DNA of 44,450 nucleotides from Ruminococcus flavefaciens (GTDB lineage Bacteria; Bacillota; Clostridia; Oscillospirales; Ruminococcaceae), in NCBI GenBank assembly GCA_002373775.1, contig DFJW01000054.1:1-44450 (forward strand), in the 5' to 3' direction. A program made the translations under genes and the position numbers. Every line of letters starts with the position of its first letter. The stretch's first letter is position 1. The notes under the pieces were generated by a model that did not search any database, was not told the DNA's origin, and worked only from the letters and a program-made list of their open reading frames with translations. Shown one piece after another: positions 16,130 to 24,969 of the stretch.

Positions 16130-17702
16130 CTTCTGCTATCTCCCTGAAAACAGGTGCCGCAGCATCATTGCCGTATCCGCCGTCCTCTATCAGCACCGTA
16201 AGTGCATATTCAGGCGCATAAGCCGGGAAGAATCCTGTTATCCACGCATGGCAGAGTTCGTTCCCGGCTTTGTCATATCTGCCTGTCTGCGCAGTTGAAG
16301 TTTTGGCTGCTATCGGTACTTCCAGAGTTCGTGCATTGGAATCCAGGTTGTCGCGTATGGCAGATATCATCATATCCCGCAGCTTTCCTGCCGTTTCATC
16401 GTCCATGACTCGGCTGACCTGCGGCGCTTTCTCATTCCCGACACTGATGCCGTCCTTAGTAAGCCCTTTTATGAGACGCAGCTGAGGCATATACCCGTCA
16501 CCTGCTATGGCACAGGTCAGCTGAGTTATTTGCAGCGGCGTTGCCGTGAGTTTTCCCTGACCGAATGAAAAATTCGCCAGCTCCGCCGGTATGTCAAGCT
16601 CATCAGCTGTCGGCAGCACTCCGGCGCTTCCTGCTATCCCCCTGCAAAGATAAGTCTCCCTGCCGAATCCAAGTGAATAGGCAAGGTCATGGAGAGAATC
16701 TATGTCAAGTCTGCTGCTCAGAGTTATGAAATAAGTGTTGCAGGAATTCCGCATTGCCTCGGTCATGTCCTGCCAGCCGTGGCCGTCAAGTCGGTGACAG
16801 TTGAATATCTGTCCGGATATATCTGTACTGCCTTTGCATTTATATAAATATCCGCCCTTACCCTCATTTATAGCTTCGCATGCTGTGACCAGTTTGAATA
16901 TGGAGCCTACACCATATGAATAGAGCGCACGGTTTATCAGCGGACTTCTCTTATCGCTGAGGGCTCCTGCCATATCCTCTGTATCATATGAGGGGAAGCT
17001 TGCCATTGCCAGTATGTCGCCTGTACGGACATCAGCCATCACTATTGCGCCTTTTTCGATGTTTCTGCCTGCGTCTTCGCATATCTTCTGGATATCCATG
17101 TCAAGAGCAGTCACGACTCCCGGAATATCTGCTTTACTGCGGTATACTTCCTTTCCGTCACCTATGAGCACCCTTCCGAATCCGTCCGTCTGATAAGTCA
17201 CACTGCTCTCCCGGTAATCTCCGCGAAGTATGCTGTCATAGGCGTATTCTATGCCGGATACGCCTTTTCCTTCGGACAGACTGCCGATAACGTGCTTGGC
17301 AAGCTGTGTTTTGCCTGTGCGGACCGGTATCCTGAATACGGTGACCGCATCAGAATCCTTTACACCTTCCCTGCATTCAAACACGAAAGGCTCGCCCTTG
17401 TCGTATGATTCGCAGAAGCTGCTTGCGTCCACCGCGTATCTCTTCAGCTCTTCACGGTCAGCCGCCTGCGGTACTGCCGCCGCATAGTACCGGTATTCAG
17501 TATTTACAAGCGGCATCATATTCCTGTCGTATATCGTTCCCTGACTCTCGCCGGATACTATTTTCAATTCCGCTCTCGCCTCTGCCAGTTCCATGTGTTC
17601 GCGGTTATAGGAAATGATAAAATATCTCATGATCACCGCCGTGAACATCATAAAGAACACTGCTGTCAGGACTATAATTCCGCTTTCACAGCGCCTTCGC
17701 AT
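16104..17702 (-). CDS. Class B penicillin-binding protein (transpeptidase)
   Basis: This 532-residue protein has an N-terminal membrane anchor (residues about 8-30) and a dimerisation region beginning GESQGTIYDRNMMPLVN. The transpeptidase domain carries S267-I-F-K270 (nucleophile), S320-C-N322, and K467-T-S469 where KTG is usual. It would cross-link peptidoglycan outside the membrane, as PBP2/SpoVD/FtsI-type enzymes do. KTS for KTG is a tolerated but uncommon change near the beta-lactam pocket. The start is ATG at 17702; its GAGGTG site lies inside a hairpin (see 17703-17740). Which morphogenetic role it has cannot be told from context. Confidence 0.85.
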   Translation of the reverse strand: MRRRCESGIIVLTAVFFMMFTAVIMRYFIISYNREHMELAEARAELKIVSGESQGTIYDRNMMPLVNTEYRYYAAAVPQAADREELKRYAVDASSFCESYDKGEPFVFECREGVKDSDAVTVFRIPVRTGKTQLAKHVIGSLSEGKGVSGIEYAYDSILRGDYRESSVTYQTDGFGRVLIGDGKEVYRSKADIPGVVTALDMDIQKICEDAGRNIEKGAIVMADVRTGDILAMASFPSYDTEDMAGALSDKRSPLINRALYSYGVGSIFKLVTACEAINEGKGGYLYKCKGSTDISGQIFNCHRLDGHGWQDMTEAMRNSCNTYFITLSSRLDIDSLHDLAYSLGFGRETYLCRGIAGSAGVLPTADELDIPAELANFSFGQGKLTATPLQITQLTCAIAGDGYMPQLRLIKGLTKDGISVGNEKAPQVSRVMDDETAGKLRDMMISAIRDNLDSNARTLEVPIAAKTSTAQTGRYDKAGNELCHAWITGFFPAYAPEYALTVLIEDGGYGNDAAAPVFREIAEAVQSEISD

Positions 17703-17740
17703 AAAAAATCACCTCATAGGCATTATCTGCAAATGAGGTG
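17703..17740 (-). promoter_or_regulatory. Hairpin holding the RBS of the PBP gene
   Basis: On the minus strand CACCTCAT (17740-17733) pairs with ATGAGGTG (17717-17710) around a 15-nt loop. The 3' arm contains the GAGGTG ribosome binding site. A run of six T (17708-17703) then leads directly into the ATG at 17702. The same stretch thus looks like a terminator for the truncated metallo-hydrolase gene and like a block on PBP translation. Confidence 0.6.
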
Positions 17741-17749
17741 GTTTTATGC

Positions 17750-18139
17750 TTATTTTGGTATATCTCTAAAACGATTCTTAGTCGGCTTGCCATGACCGTA
17801 ATACAGCGTCCTGCTGCCAAGTCCTCTTATTCTTTCAGCACTCTTTTTCAGCGCAGTCAGATCACTGTACAGATGTCCGGCAGAAGGAAAGATCCAGTTA
17901 TCGAGCGCATCGCCTGTGATGAGTGCTTTGCCAGCCACATCAATGCCCACTGAGCCTTTAGTATGTCCGGGAAGTTCGATTATCTTTGCTTCTATGCCGT
18001 ATTCCGAAAGACTGTCGCCTTCCTTGATAAAGATCATTTTTTCAGGCTTTTCTATTTTGGTATATCTCAGATCTCTGGCAGACAAACCAAGAACTAACTT
18101 TCCGACAATACCAAATGATTTTATAGGATCCTTTTTCAC
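17750..18139 (-). pseudogene. Metallo-beta-lactamase-fold hydrolase, N-terminal half missing
   Basis: About 129 residues remain. They contain the C-terminal motifs of the fold: IIELPGHTKGSVGI (metal His), ITGDALDN (metal Asp) and LYYGHGKPT (last His). The N-terminal half with HxHxDH is absent. The frame is closed by TGA at 18167-18169, and the dtd gene ends at 18199, so there is no room for the lost part. The possible start is GTG at 18139 with no clear RBS. A shortened gene or remnant is more likely than a working enzyme. The terminator-like hairpin at 17703-17740 follows it. Confidence 0.7.
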
Positions 18140-18198
18140 TTTAACGATCGTCAGATCTGAGGATGCTCAAAGAATACTTATAGTATAACTTCCTTTTA

Positions 18199-18633
18199 TC
18201 ACTCAAGGACCAGTGTGAACGGACCGTCATTGAGCAGCTCGACCTTCATGTCTGCGCCGAATACACCTGTCTCAACATGCTTGCCTTTTGAACGACAGTA
18301 ATCCACGAAATACTCGTATAGCCGCTCTGCTATATCAGGCTTTGCTGCCTGTATGAAATTCGGACGGTTTCCCTTACGGCAATCTGCATAGAGTGTGAAC
18401 TGCGGAACTATCAGCAGTGAGCCGCCCACATCTGCCAGCGAAAGATTTATCTTGCCGTTCTCGTCTGAGAATATGCGCAGATTTATGATCTTGTCAGCAA
18501 GTCTGCGGCAGTCCTCTTCCGAATCTTCATGTCCTGCTCCGAAAAGGAGCAGATATCCTTTGTCGATCCTGCCAGTCACTTCTCCGTCTACTTTTACGTA
18601 TGCCGAAGTGACGCGCTGCAATACTATCTTCAT
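18199..18633 (-). CDS. dtd: D-aminoacyl-tRNA deacylase
   Basis: This 144-residue cytosolic proofreading enzyme frees tRNAs from D-amino acids and mischarged glycine. The N-terminus [21 protein letters not shown], the [16 protein letters not shown] region and the C-terminal [13 protein letters not shown] are DTD signatures. The usual SQFT motif reads PQFT here, which may affect the first active-site element. Length is standard. It starts 7 bases after the GH42 gene and is probably the last intact gene of the asp23-led unit. Confidence 0.92.
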   Translation of the reverse strand: MKIVLQRVTSAYVKVDGEVTGRIDKGYLLLFGAGHEDSEEDCRRLADKIINLRIFSDENGKINLSLADVGGSLLIVPQFTLYADCRKGNRPNFIQAAKPDIAERLYEYFVDYCRSKGKHVETGVFGADMKVELLNDGPFTLVLE

Positions 18634-18640
18634 ATCACGC

Positions 18641-20611
18641 CTACTTCTTTACTATATCGAATCCGAAAGGCTTCAGATCAAGCTGATCCTTCGCTATGGA
18701 ATCTATTATGCTGAACATCGCCTTAGGCAGATTGATGGATGCAGGCTTCTCGGAATTATTGAAGAAGAATATGAAATCGTCAAGTCCGTTTGTGCGCGTT
18801 GTAACTTCAACTCCGCGCGGCAGTCCTTTAAGACGCGGGATGCCTGTCTGCTTCATGATATTGCCAACAAAGCTCTCGTAGAAATCCATTTTGCATACTG
18901 TTCCCACATAGTATACAACTCCGTTGCAGTATCTGTTCAGCGTTACTGCCGGAAGCGAACGGTAGAAACTGTCATCGTATTCTGCATAGGCTTTTGCCGT
19001 GGTCAGTGTAAGTATATCGCACCACTGACGGCATGTGAAGATATTGCCGGCAAAGTCGCGTATCTTCTGCTCATGTGAGCCTATAGGATCGTATTCCGCT
19101 ACCTCTGCGCCTACCAGTTCCTTGAATACTGTAGGCAGCTTGTCTGCGATGCAGTTATTGAGCTGATCTTTCACACCACTCCTGTTTGTCAGCACCAGTG
19201 TTCCGCCGGCAGTCGCATATCTGTAAAGATTCTCTGCTGCTGTCTGGTCGTACACGAACATAGTCGGCGCTACGACTACCTTGTATCCGGAAAGGTCTGC
19301 ATTCGGAGGAACTACATCCACATTCGCTCCGTAATGCGAGAACGCCGCGTGAAAGTATTTCAGCTGTTCAAGGTAATACATTCCCTCGACCTGAGGCTGT
19401 ATCCTGAATGCTGCTTCGTTGTCAGGAGAATAGATTATCGCTACGTCAGATACTATCTCCGTAGTATCAATAACTCCCAGCTTTGAAACAGTCTTGCAAA
19501 GCTCGGAAAATTCAAAGAAACGTCTTCCGGGGACTCCGCTGTGATCTATCAGTCCGTGCCAGAACATCTCTGCACCTGCTACAGCTGTACGCCAGCGGAA
19601 ATGGAGAATGGTATCTGCACCGTGAGCTATCGCCTGAAGAGAATATCCCATGAGCTGACCGGGACGTGTCGTGGATGACATCGGCATCCAGCTTCCCGTG
19701 GGACCGCTGAGCTGTTCCATTATCCAGAAGTTCCTGCCCTTTATACCTCTCATCAGATCAAGGTGGAAGGCATGTGAATAGAATTCATCAGGATCCTCCG
19801 GGACGCGTACCGGAGGATAGTTGTCATAGGAAACAAAATCCAGCTGCTCGTACATCTTATAGAAATCCGGTGTATTCTCACAGAACCATGTATTTGTGGT
19901 GAGCTTTGCTCTTGAAAGTTCACGCTTAATCACCATGGCTATCTCATGGATGAAATTCGCGGTCACATCATTGGTGAACCTGTTGTACTCCAGACATAAA
20001 GCCGGATTCTGCCACATCTGAGGGTATGCTGTGGGCGGTTCTATCTGTGATATGTCACTGTATTCGTTGCTCCAGACGTTCGTGCCGAAAAATGCGTTGA
20101 TGTTCTGGAGATTGTCGTGCTTGTCGATTAGCCACGCTCTGAACTGATTCCTGCACTCGTCACAGCAGCACGGATATGCTTCAAGCTCGTTGTCTATCTG
20201 CCATGCCACTATGGAAGTGATCGAAGCATAGTGCCTTACCATGCGCTCAGTTATCTTCTTTGCATAGCGCATGAATACCGGCGACATCAGGCATCTGTGT
20301 CCGCGTATGCCGAGCTGTAGCCTTTTGCCGTCCGGACCTACACGGATCATCTCCGGATGTGCCTCATACAGCCATTTCGGCGGGCAGTTCGTAGGTATCG
20401 ACATAACGATCTCTATGCCGTATCTGGAAAAGATACGGACCACCTCATCAAGCCATGCGAAATCGTACACGCCTTCTGAAGGTTCGAGTTTTGTCCATGC
20501 GAATTCTGCAAGCCGTACTACCTTTACGCCGGTAGTTGCCATTGCTTCTGCATCTCTTTCCCACATCGACTGATCCCATTGCTCGGGATAATAATCCACT
20601 CCTATTTTCAT
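18641..20611 (-). CDS. GH42 beta-galactosidase
   Basis: This 656-residue glycoside hydrolase of family 42 cleaves terminal beta-galactose from short oligosaccharides. [24 protein letters not shown] is the family start. The acid/base is Glu142 in [10 protein letters not shown] and the nucleophile Glu299 in [15 protein letters not shown] Cys cluster (148-150 and 153, CCCDEC) matches the zinc site of many GH42 enzymes. No signal peptide is present, so it acts in the cytosol on imported sugars. It starts 12 bases after the histidine phosphatase gene with AGAGGTG upstream. Its presence in a housekeeping unit is unusual. Confidence 0.93.
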   Translation of the reverse strand: MKIGVDYYPEQWDQSMWERDAEAMATTGVKVVRLAEFAWTKLEPSEGVYDFAWLDEVVRIFSRYGIEIVMSIPTNCPPKWLYEAHPEMIRVGPDGKRLQLGIRGHRCLMSPVFMRYAKKITERMVRHYASITSIVAWQIDNELEAYPCCCDECRNQFRAWLIDKHDNLQNINAFFGTNVWSNEYSDISQIEPPTAYPQMWQNPALCLEYNRFTNDVTANFIHEIAMVIKRELSRAKLTTNTWFCENTPDFYKMYEQLDFVSYDNYPPVRVPEDPDEFYSHAFHLDLMRGIKGRNFWIMEQLSGPTGSWMPMSSTTRPGQLMGYSLQAIAHGADTILHFRWRTAVAGAEMFWHGLIDHSGVPGRRFFEFSELCKTVSKLGVIDTTEIVSDVAIIYSPDNEAAFRIQPQVEGMYYLEQLKYFHAAFSHYGANVDVVPPNADLSGYKVVVAPTMFVYDQTAAENLYRYATAGGTLVLTNRSGVKDQLNNCIADKLPTVFKELVGAEVAEYDPIGSHEQKIRDFAGNIFTCRQWCDILTLTTAKAYAEYDDSFYRSLPAVTLNRYCNGVVYYVGTVCKMDFYESFVGNIMKQTGIPRLKGLPRGVEVTTRTNGLDDFIFFFNNSEKPASINLPKAMFSIIDSIAKDQLDLKPFGFDIVKK

Positions 20612-20623
20612 AATACACCTCTC

Positions 20624-21166
20624 TTATCTGTCAGTATCGTATTCTATAAGCTGACAATTCCCCATGAACCAGCCGGAAAACTCCTCCGTGGTCATATCAT
20701 GGAAATATGTCTCTATCACACGGCATACTCCTCCGTGACTGACAAGCAGTACAGTCATGCCGCTGTATTCATTAATATAATCATCTATGGCAGAGTATAC
20801 CCTGTGAGCCAGCTGTATCAGCGACTCACCGGTCATGCCCATTTTCACGCCGAACTGCGTTTTGTTTTCAGCAAATCCTTCGGTATAGCGTGAACGTCCT
20901 TCGTATCCGCCGTAATCCCATTCCCTGAGCCGTTCATCCGTTATGAGCTTTATCCCTGTACGCTCTGCAACGATCTCTGCGGTCCTGAGCGCACGCTTCA
21001 TGGGAGATGCTATTATCAGCTCTATGCCGTCTATAGCTGCCACTCTTTCTGCAAGCTCATGTGCCTGTGCGAGACCTGTATCGTTCAGTTCAATATCTGT
21101 AGTGCCGAGAATGATATCCTTCCTGTTGTACTCTGTCTGTCCGTGACGGGTAGATAGTATCTTCAT
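20624..21166 (-). CDS. Histidine phosphatase family protein (phosphoglycerate mutase-like)
   Basis: This 180-residue protein has the TRHGQTEYN motif (phosphorylated His) at the start, with ELNDTGLAQAHELAERV and IIASPMKRALRTAEIV, and the second His in LLVSHGGVCRVIE. The family includes broad phosphatases, CobC and GpmB-like enzymes, so the substrate is open. The start was set at ATG 21166, with GGAG 8 bases upstream. A TTG two codons earlier sits too close to that site. The gene begins 2 bases after the recN stop. Confidence 0.85.
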   Translation of the reverse strand: MKILSTRHGQTEYNRKDIILGTTDIELNDTGLAQAHELAERVAAIDGIELIIASPMKRALRTAEIVAERTGIKLITDERLREWDYGGYEGRSRYTEGFAENKTQFGVKMGMTGESLIQLAHRVYSAIDDYINEYSGMTVLLVSHGGVCRVIETYFHDMTTEEFSGWFMGNCQLIEYDTDR

Positions 21167-21168
21167 AT

Positions 21169-22830
21169 TCAAGCTCCTGAGTATTTTCTTATCTCTGCCC
21201 TTGCATTATCGAGCATGAGACTGCTGGGAGAATCACCGCCCATGATACGCGCTATCTCCCTTACTCTGCCCTCTTCATCGAGCTGTGTGACGTGAGTCTC
21301 TGTGCGGTCGCCAACGATATTCTTCTCTATCATCAGGTGATTATCCGCCATTACTGCGATCTGCGAAAGATGTGTGACGCATATCACCTGCCGCACTCTG
21401 CCGATCTCACGCAGCTTTATACCTATCTTCTGAGCAGCTTTTCCGCTTACTCCGGTGTCTATCTCATCGAATATCATCGTAGGTATGCTGTCTTTGTCCG
21501 CGATAACGCTCTTCAGCGCAAGCATTATCCTCGAAAGCTCACCGCCGGATGCTATCTTTGATATGGGCTTGGGCTCTTCGCCCTTGTTCGCTGATATCAG
21601 GAATTCTACGGTGTCCATGCCGTTTACCGTGAGTTTTCCTTTTTCGTGCCGGACTGTCAGCACGACTCCTGCCATGTTCAGGAATTCCAGTTCAGCAGTG
21701 ACCTGCTCAACAAAACGGGCAGCATTCTTTTCGCGCTGTTCAAACAGCGCCTTCGCCTGTTCGGTCACCGTATGCAGGAGTTTGTCCTTCTGCTTCGTCA
21801 GAGATTCTATCTCTTCCCTTGAACTGTCAAATCCGACTATCTCTTCACAGGCTTCATCATACAGTCTGATGAGGCCTTCGCAGTCTGTTGCGTACTTCCT
21901 TTTCAGCTTATTGTAAAGTCCGATCCTCGTACTGAGGTATTCAAGACGCTGACCGTCAAGTTCGATCTTGTCCGCAAGGTCTTCAAGCTCGGATGCGATA
22001 TCGGAAAGCTCTATCTCTGCGCCGGAAAGCCGCTCATAGAGTTCGCCGAGCTTGTCGATGCCGTCGGTGAAACCTGCTATGCCTGCTTCGGCTGTGGCTA
22101 TCAGCTCATTTGCTGCTTCTTCGCCTGTGATTAGCTGGACGGCATTCTTTATGGCAACTATCGTGCGCTCGGAATCCCGGGCAGTTTCGTATTCCTTTTC
22201 AAGCTTCTCATCTTCGCCTTCAACGGGTTCAAGTTCGCCCATATCGTTTATTATCTCATTGAGATAACGGCTCCTCTCGATCCTTGACTGCTCCTGTTTT
22301 TTCAGTTCACCGAGCCTGCGTGCCGTATGCTGAAGATCACGGAAAGTACTGCGGTATTCATTGAGCAATGTATCGTCTCCGCCGAAATCATCCAGTATCT
22401 GCAAATGGCGGTCGCTGTCAAGAAGTATCTGATTGTCATGCTGTCCGTGTATGTTTATGAGCATGCTGCCTATCTCGCGCAGGAGAGATGCTGATGCCGT
22501 TCTCTGGTTCACTCTCGACACGCTTCCGCCGTCTGCGCTTATCTCACGGGTAACGGTTATCTCTCCGTCGTCATGGGATATGCCGAGTTCATCGAGTTTA
22601 GCTGTCACCTCGGGAGAAAGATCGGTAAAAAGCGCTGTTATGACCGCTTTATCACATCCCGTGCGGACTATATCCTTGGTGCATCTCTGACCGAGCACTG
22701 CATTTATTCCGTTTATAAGTATGGACTTTCCTGCTCCGGTCTCGCCGGTGAATATGTTCAGTTCATTTGTCAGCGGTATGACTGCTTCGCGTATTACAGC
22801 AAGGTTGCGGATATAGATCTCTTTGAGCAT
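21169..22830 (-). CDS. recN: DNA repair protein RecN
   Basis: This 553-residue SMC-like ATPase acts early at double-strand breaks. MLKEIYIRNLAVI leads to Walker A GETGAGKSILINGI. Two long coiled-coil stretches surround the centre, and the C-terminal half has the signature GGELSRIMLALKSV and Walker B with the D-loop (PTMIFDEIDTGVSGKAAQKIG), then RQVICVTHLSQIAVMAD. Length is normal. It sits after argR with a 9-base gap, the conserved argR-recN order of Firmicutes. Confidence 0.96.
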   Translation of the reverse strand: MLKEIYIRNLAVIREAVIPLTNELNIFTGETGAGKSILINGINAVLGQRCTKDIVRTGCDKAVITALFTDLSPEVTAKLDELGISHDDGEITVTREISADGGSVSRVNQRTASASLLREIGSMLINIHGQHDNQILLDSDRHLQILDDFGGDDTLLNEYRSTFRDLQHTARRLGELKKQEQSRIERSRYLNEIINDMGELEPVEGEDEKLEKEYETARDSERTIVAIKNAVQLITGEEAANELIATAEAGIAGFTDGIDKLGELYERLSGAEIELSDIASELEDLADKIELDGQRLEYLSTRIGLYNKLKRKYATDCEGLIRLYDEACEEIVGFDSSREEIESLTKQKDKLLHTVTEQAKALFEQREKNAARFVEQVTAELEFLNMAGVVLTVRHEKGKLTVNGMDTVEFLISANKGEEPKPISKIASGGELSRIMLALKSVIADKDSIPTMIFDEIDTGVSGKAAQKIGIKLREIGRVRQVICVTHLSQIAVMADNHLMIEKNIVGDRTETHVTQLDEEGRVREIARIMGGDSPSSLMLDNARAEIRKYSGA

Positions 22831-22839
22831 CGCTGCCGT

Positions 22840-23283
22840 TTACCTCCTTGGGAAAAGCTCGCTTCTGAATTTCTTTGAAAGCTTCTTTGCATCAGCTTCA
22901 CTGCGCACAAGAATGAATATGGTATCATCACCGGCTATCGTTCCGACAACGCCCTGATGATTCACAGAATCTATAGCAGCGCATGTTCCCTGTGCCATGC
23001 CGACTCTGCATTTCAGTACTATCGTATTCATGGCGTAGTCAACTGAGACCACAGCCTCTTCAAACAGCGACTTTTCCACGGCTGCTGCCGGAGGAAGGGC
23101 GTATCTGTATACGCCGTTCTCGTCGCGCTGCTTTATGAGTGAAAGCTGCTGGATATCACGCGACAGTGTAGCCTGAGTCGTCTTTATACCGCGGCGTTCG
23201 AGCTGCTCTATAAGTTCGCCCTGAGTGGCTATTGGCTGTTCTGATATTATTTCCAGTATAGCTTCATGTCTTCGGTTCTTCAT
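22840..23283 (-). CDS. argR: Arginine repressor ArgR/AhrC
   Basis: This 147-residue transcription factor has an N-terminal winged helix (RRHEAILEIISEQPIATQGELIEQL and the recognition helix TTQATLSRDIQQL) and a C-terminal arginine-binding hexamer domain (GTCAAIDSVNHQGVVGTIAGDDTIFILV). It represses arginine synthesis and activates catabolism when arginine is bound. The start was put at ATG 23283 because the family begins MKxxRH; a GTG three codons earlier is also possible with AGGA close by. Confidence 0.93.
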   Translation of the reverse strand: MKNRRHEAILEIISEQPIATQGELIEQLERRGIKTTQATLSRDIQQLSLIKQRDENGVYRYALPPAAAVEKSLFEEAVVSVDYAMNTIVLKCRVGMAQGTCAAIDSVNHQGVVGTIAGDDTIFILVRSEADAKKLSKKFRSELFPRR

Positions 23284-23296
23284 ATCTATCACGTTC

Positions 23297-24151
23297 CTAT
23301 TTTATCGGTCTGCAAAGCTTCCTGCACAGCGATTCGTGGAAGGAATTTCCGATAAGGTCTATAAACTTTATATTGTGTTTGCCCCGGCTTATCTCGATGG
23401 ATTCATTTTCAAGCAGATTGAAATGCTGCTCGCCGTCAACGTTAATCACCATATACTCGCTGCCGGTCGTCTTTCCGGTCAGTCTGAGCTTTCTGTTCGA
23501 TGCGAAGAGCGTAGCTCTTGAAAACAGAGAATGCGGGCATATCAGCGTCATTTCAATACATTCAAGGTCCGGTTCTATGACAGGTCCGCCTGCTGAGAGC
23601 GCGTATGCTGTTGAACCTGACGGCGTGCTGAAAAGTACACCGTCTGCCCTGTATCTGCCGATGAGATACCCTTCGGAGTATACCTCAAAATCGCTGATAC
23701 GGAAACTTCCTGAACGGGCAGACACTTCGTTCAGCGCTGTATGGACTACGTCTCCGTCCTTTTCATGGAATACAACATCCAGCGTCATGCGCTCTGATAC
23801 CTCGTATTCGCCGGTCTTCAGAAGTGCCAGCTTATCCAGCTGGTCTGCTTCAAGTCCTGCCATGAAACCGAGAGTTCCGGTATTTATGCCCAGCAGCTTT
23901 GTATCTGTACCCATGAGCATCTTTGCACACCTGAGTATCGTTCCATCTCCGCCTATAGCTAAAACTACATCGGCATTCCTTGCGGATTCGCAGATATCCT
24001 CAAAAACAACAAACGGCTTATCCGCAAAGTCACTGCGGAAATTCTCACTGACACAGACCTCTATGCCGGCATCATGCAGTATATCACACGCCTCCCTTGC
24101 ACATGGGAGTGCGTTTTTCTTCTGGAAATTCGGATATAACGCTGCTTTCAT
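23297..24151 (-). CDS. nadK: NAD kinase
   Basis: This 284-residue enzyme phosphorylates NAD to NADP in the cytosol. The hallmark GGDGTILR is present, with LGINTGTLGFMAGLE and DGVLFSTPSGSTAYALSAGGP. The start is ATG 24151 with AGGAGG at good spacing; the 12 codons upstream in frame are noncoding. It lies between tlyA and argR as in many Firmicutes. Confidence 0.95.
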   Translation of the reverse strand: MKAALYPNFQKKNALPCAREACDILHDAGIEVCVSENFRSDFADKPFVVFEDICESARNADVVLAIGGDGTILRCAKMLMGTDTKLLGINTGTLGFMAGLEADQLDKLALLKTGEYEVSERMTLDVVFHEKDGDVVHTALNEVSARSGSFRISDFEVYSEGYLIGRYRADGVLFSTPSGSTAYALSAGGPVIEPDLECIEMTLICPHSLFSRATLFASNRKLRLTGKTTGSEYMVINVDGEQHFNLLENESIEISRGKHNIKFIDLIGNSFHESLCRKLCRPIK

Positions 24152-24183
24152 ATATTCCTCCTTGCTTCTCCGCTGACTGCGGT

Positions 24184-24969
24184 TCACAGCTGAGAAAATG
24201 CGTTTTCGACTATCATCTTCAGATCACACGGCTCGCTCTGTGCCGGACCGTGGGTGATCTTCACCAGATATTCTATATTGCCGCTTCCTCCTTTTACAGG
24301 AGAATATGCGTACCTCTCAGGTACCATTCCCATGCTTCTGATAAAACTGTCAAGCTCTGTCAGTACGCGGAGATGTACCCGCCTGTCTTTTACTATGCCG
24401 TTCTTTCCTACATCTTTTTTGCCGGCTTCGAACTGAGGCTTTATGAGGACGGCGGCTGTTCCGTTCTCTGCAAGCAGTTCGCTTACCTTCGGCAGAACCA
24501 GCCTCAGTGAGATGAATGAAACATCCACCGATATGATATCAGCTCTGCCGCCTATATCTCCGGCGGTGACGTTCCGTATATCCGTCCCCTCCATGTTCAT
24601 TACCCGGCTGTCATTGCGAAGCTGCTCGGCAAGCTGACCGTGCCCGACATCCACAGCGGCAACTCTTTCTGCACCTCTCCGGAGAAGCAGATCCGTGAAG
24701 CCGCCGGTGGAAGCTCCGATATCGAGACAGGCTTTGCCGTTTACATCTATCCCGAAGCTGTCAAGGGCTTTTTCAAGTTTCAGTGCTCCCCTGCCGACGT
24801 ACATCTCCTGCCGGGATGATATTATCTCATCCTCGCTGGTAACTTCGTCAGAAGGCTTGCGGGCTGTCCTGCCGTTTACGGTCACGCATCCGGACTTTAT
24901 CATCTCTTTCGCCCTTTCACGGCTTCGCGCGATACCTCTGAGGACAAGTTCACTGTCAAGCCTTGCCAT
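24184..24969 (-). CDS. tlyA: TlyA-family rRNA 2'-O-methyltransferase
   Basis: This 261-residue protein has an N-terminal S4 RNA-binding domain (MARLDSELVLRGIARSRERAKEMIKSG) and an FtsJ-like methyltransferase domain (LDIGASTGGFTDLLLRRGA as the SAM site, AVDVGHGQLAEQLR, and IISVDVSFISLRLVLP). Relatives methylate 16S/23S rRNA; many are mislabelled hemolysin. Its start overlaps the end of dxs by 14 bases. Confidence 0.93.
   Translation of the reverse strand: MARLDSELVLRGIARSRERAKEMIKSGCVTVNGRTARKPSDEVTSEDEIISSRQEMYVGRGALKLEKALDSFGIDVNGKACLDIGASTGGFTDLLLRRGAERVAAVDVGHGQLAEQLRNDSRVMNMEGTDIRNVTAGDIGGRADIISVDVSFISLRLVLPKVSELLAENGTAAVLIKPQFEAGKKDVGKNGIVKDRRVHLRVLTELDSFIRSMGMVPERYAYSPVKGGSGNIEYLVKITHGPAQSEPCDLKMIVENAFSQL

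Noticed and set aside
23373..24176. Open frame of 267 codons on the plus strand opposite nadK
   Set aside because: Low-complexity Ser-rich product, antisense to a conserved enzyme, no RBS.
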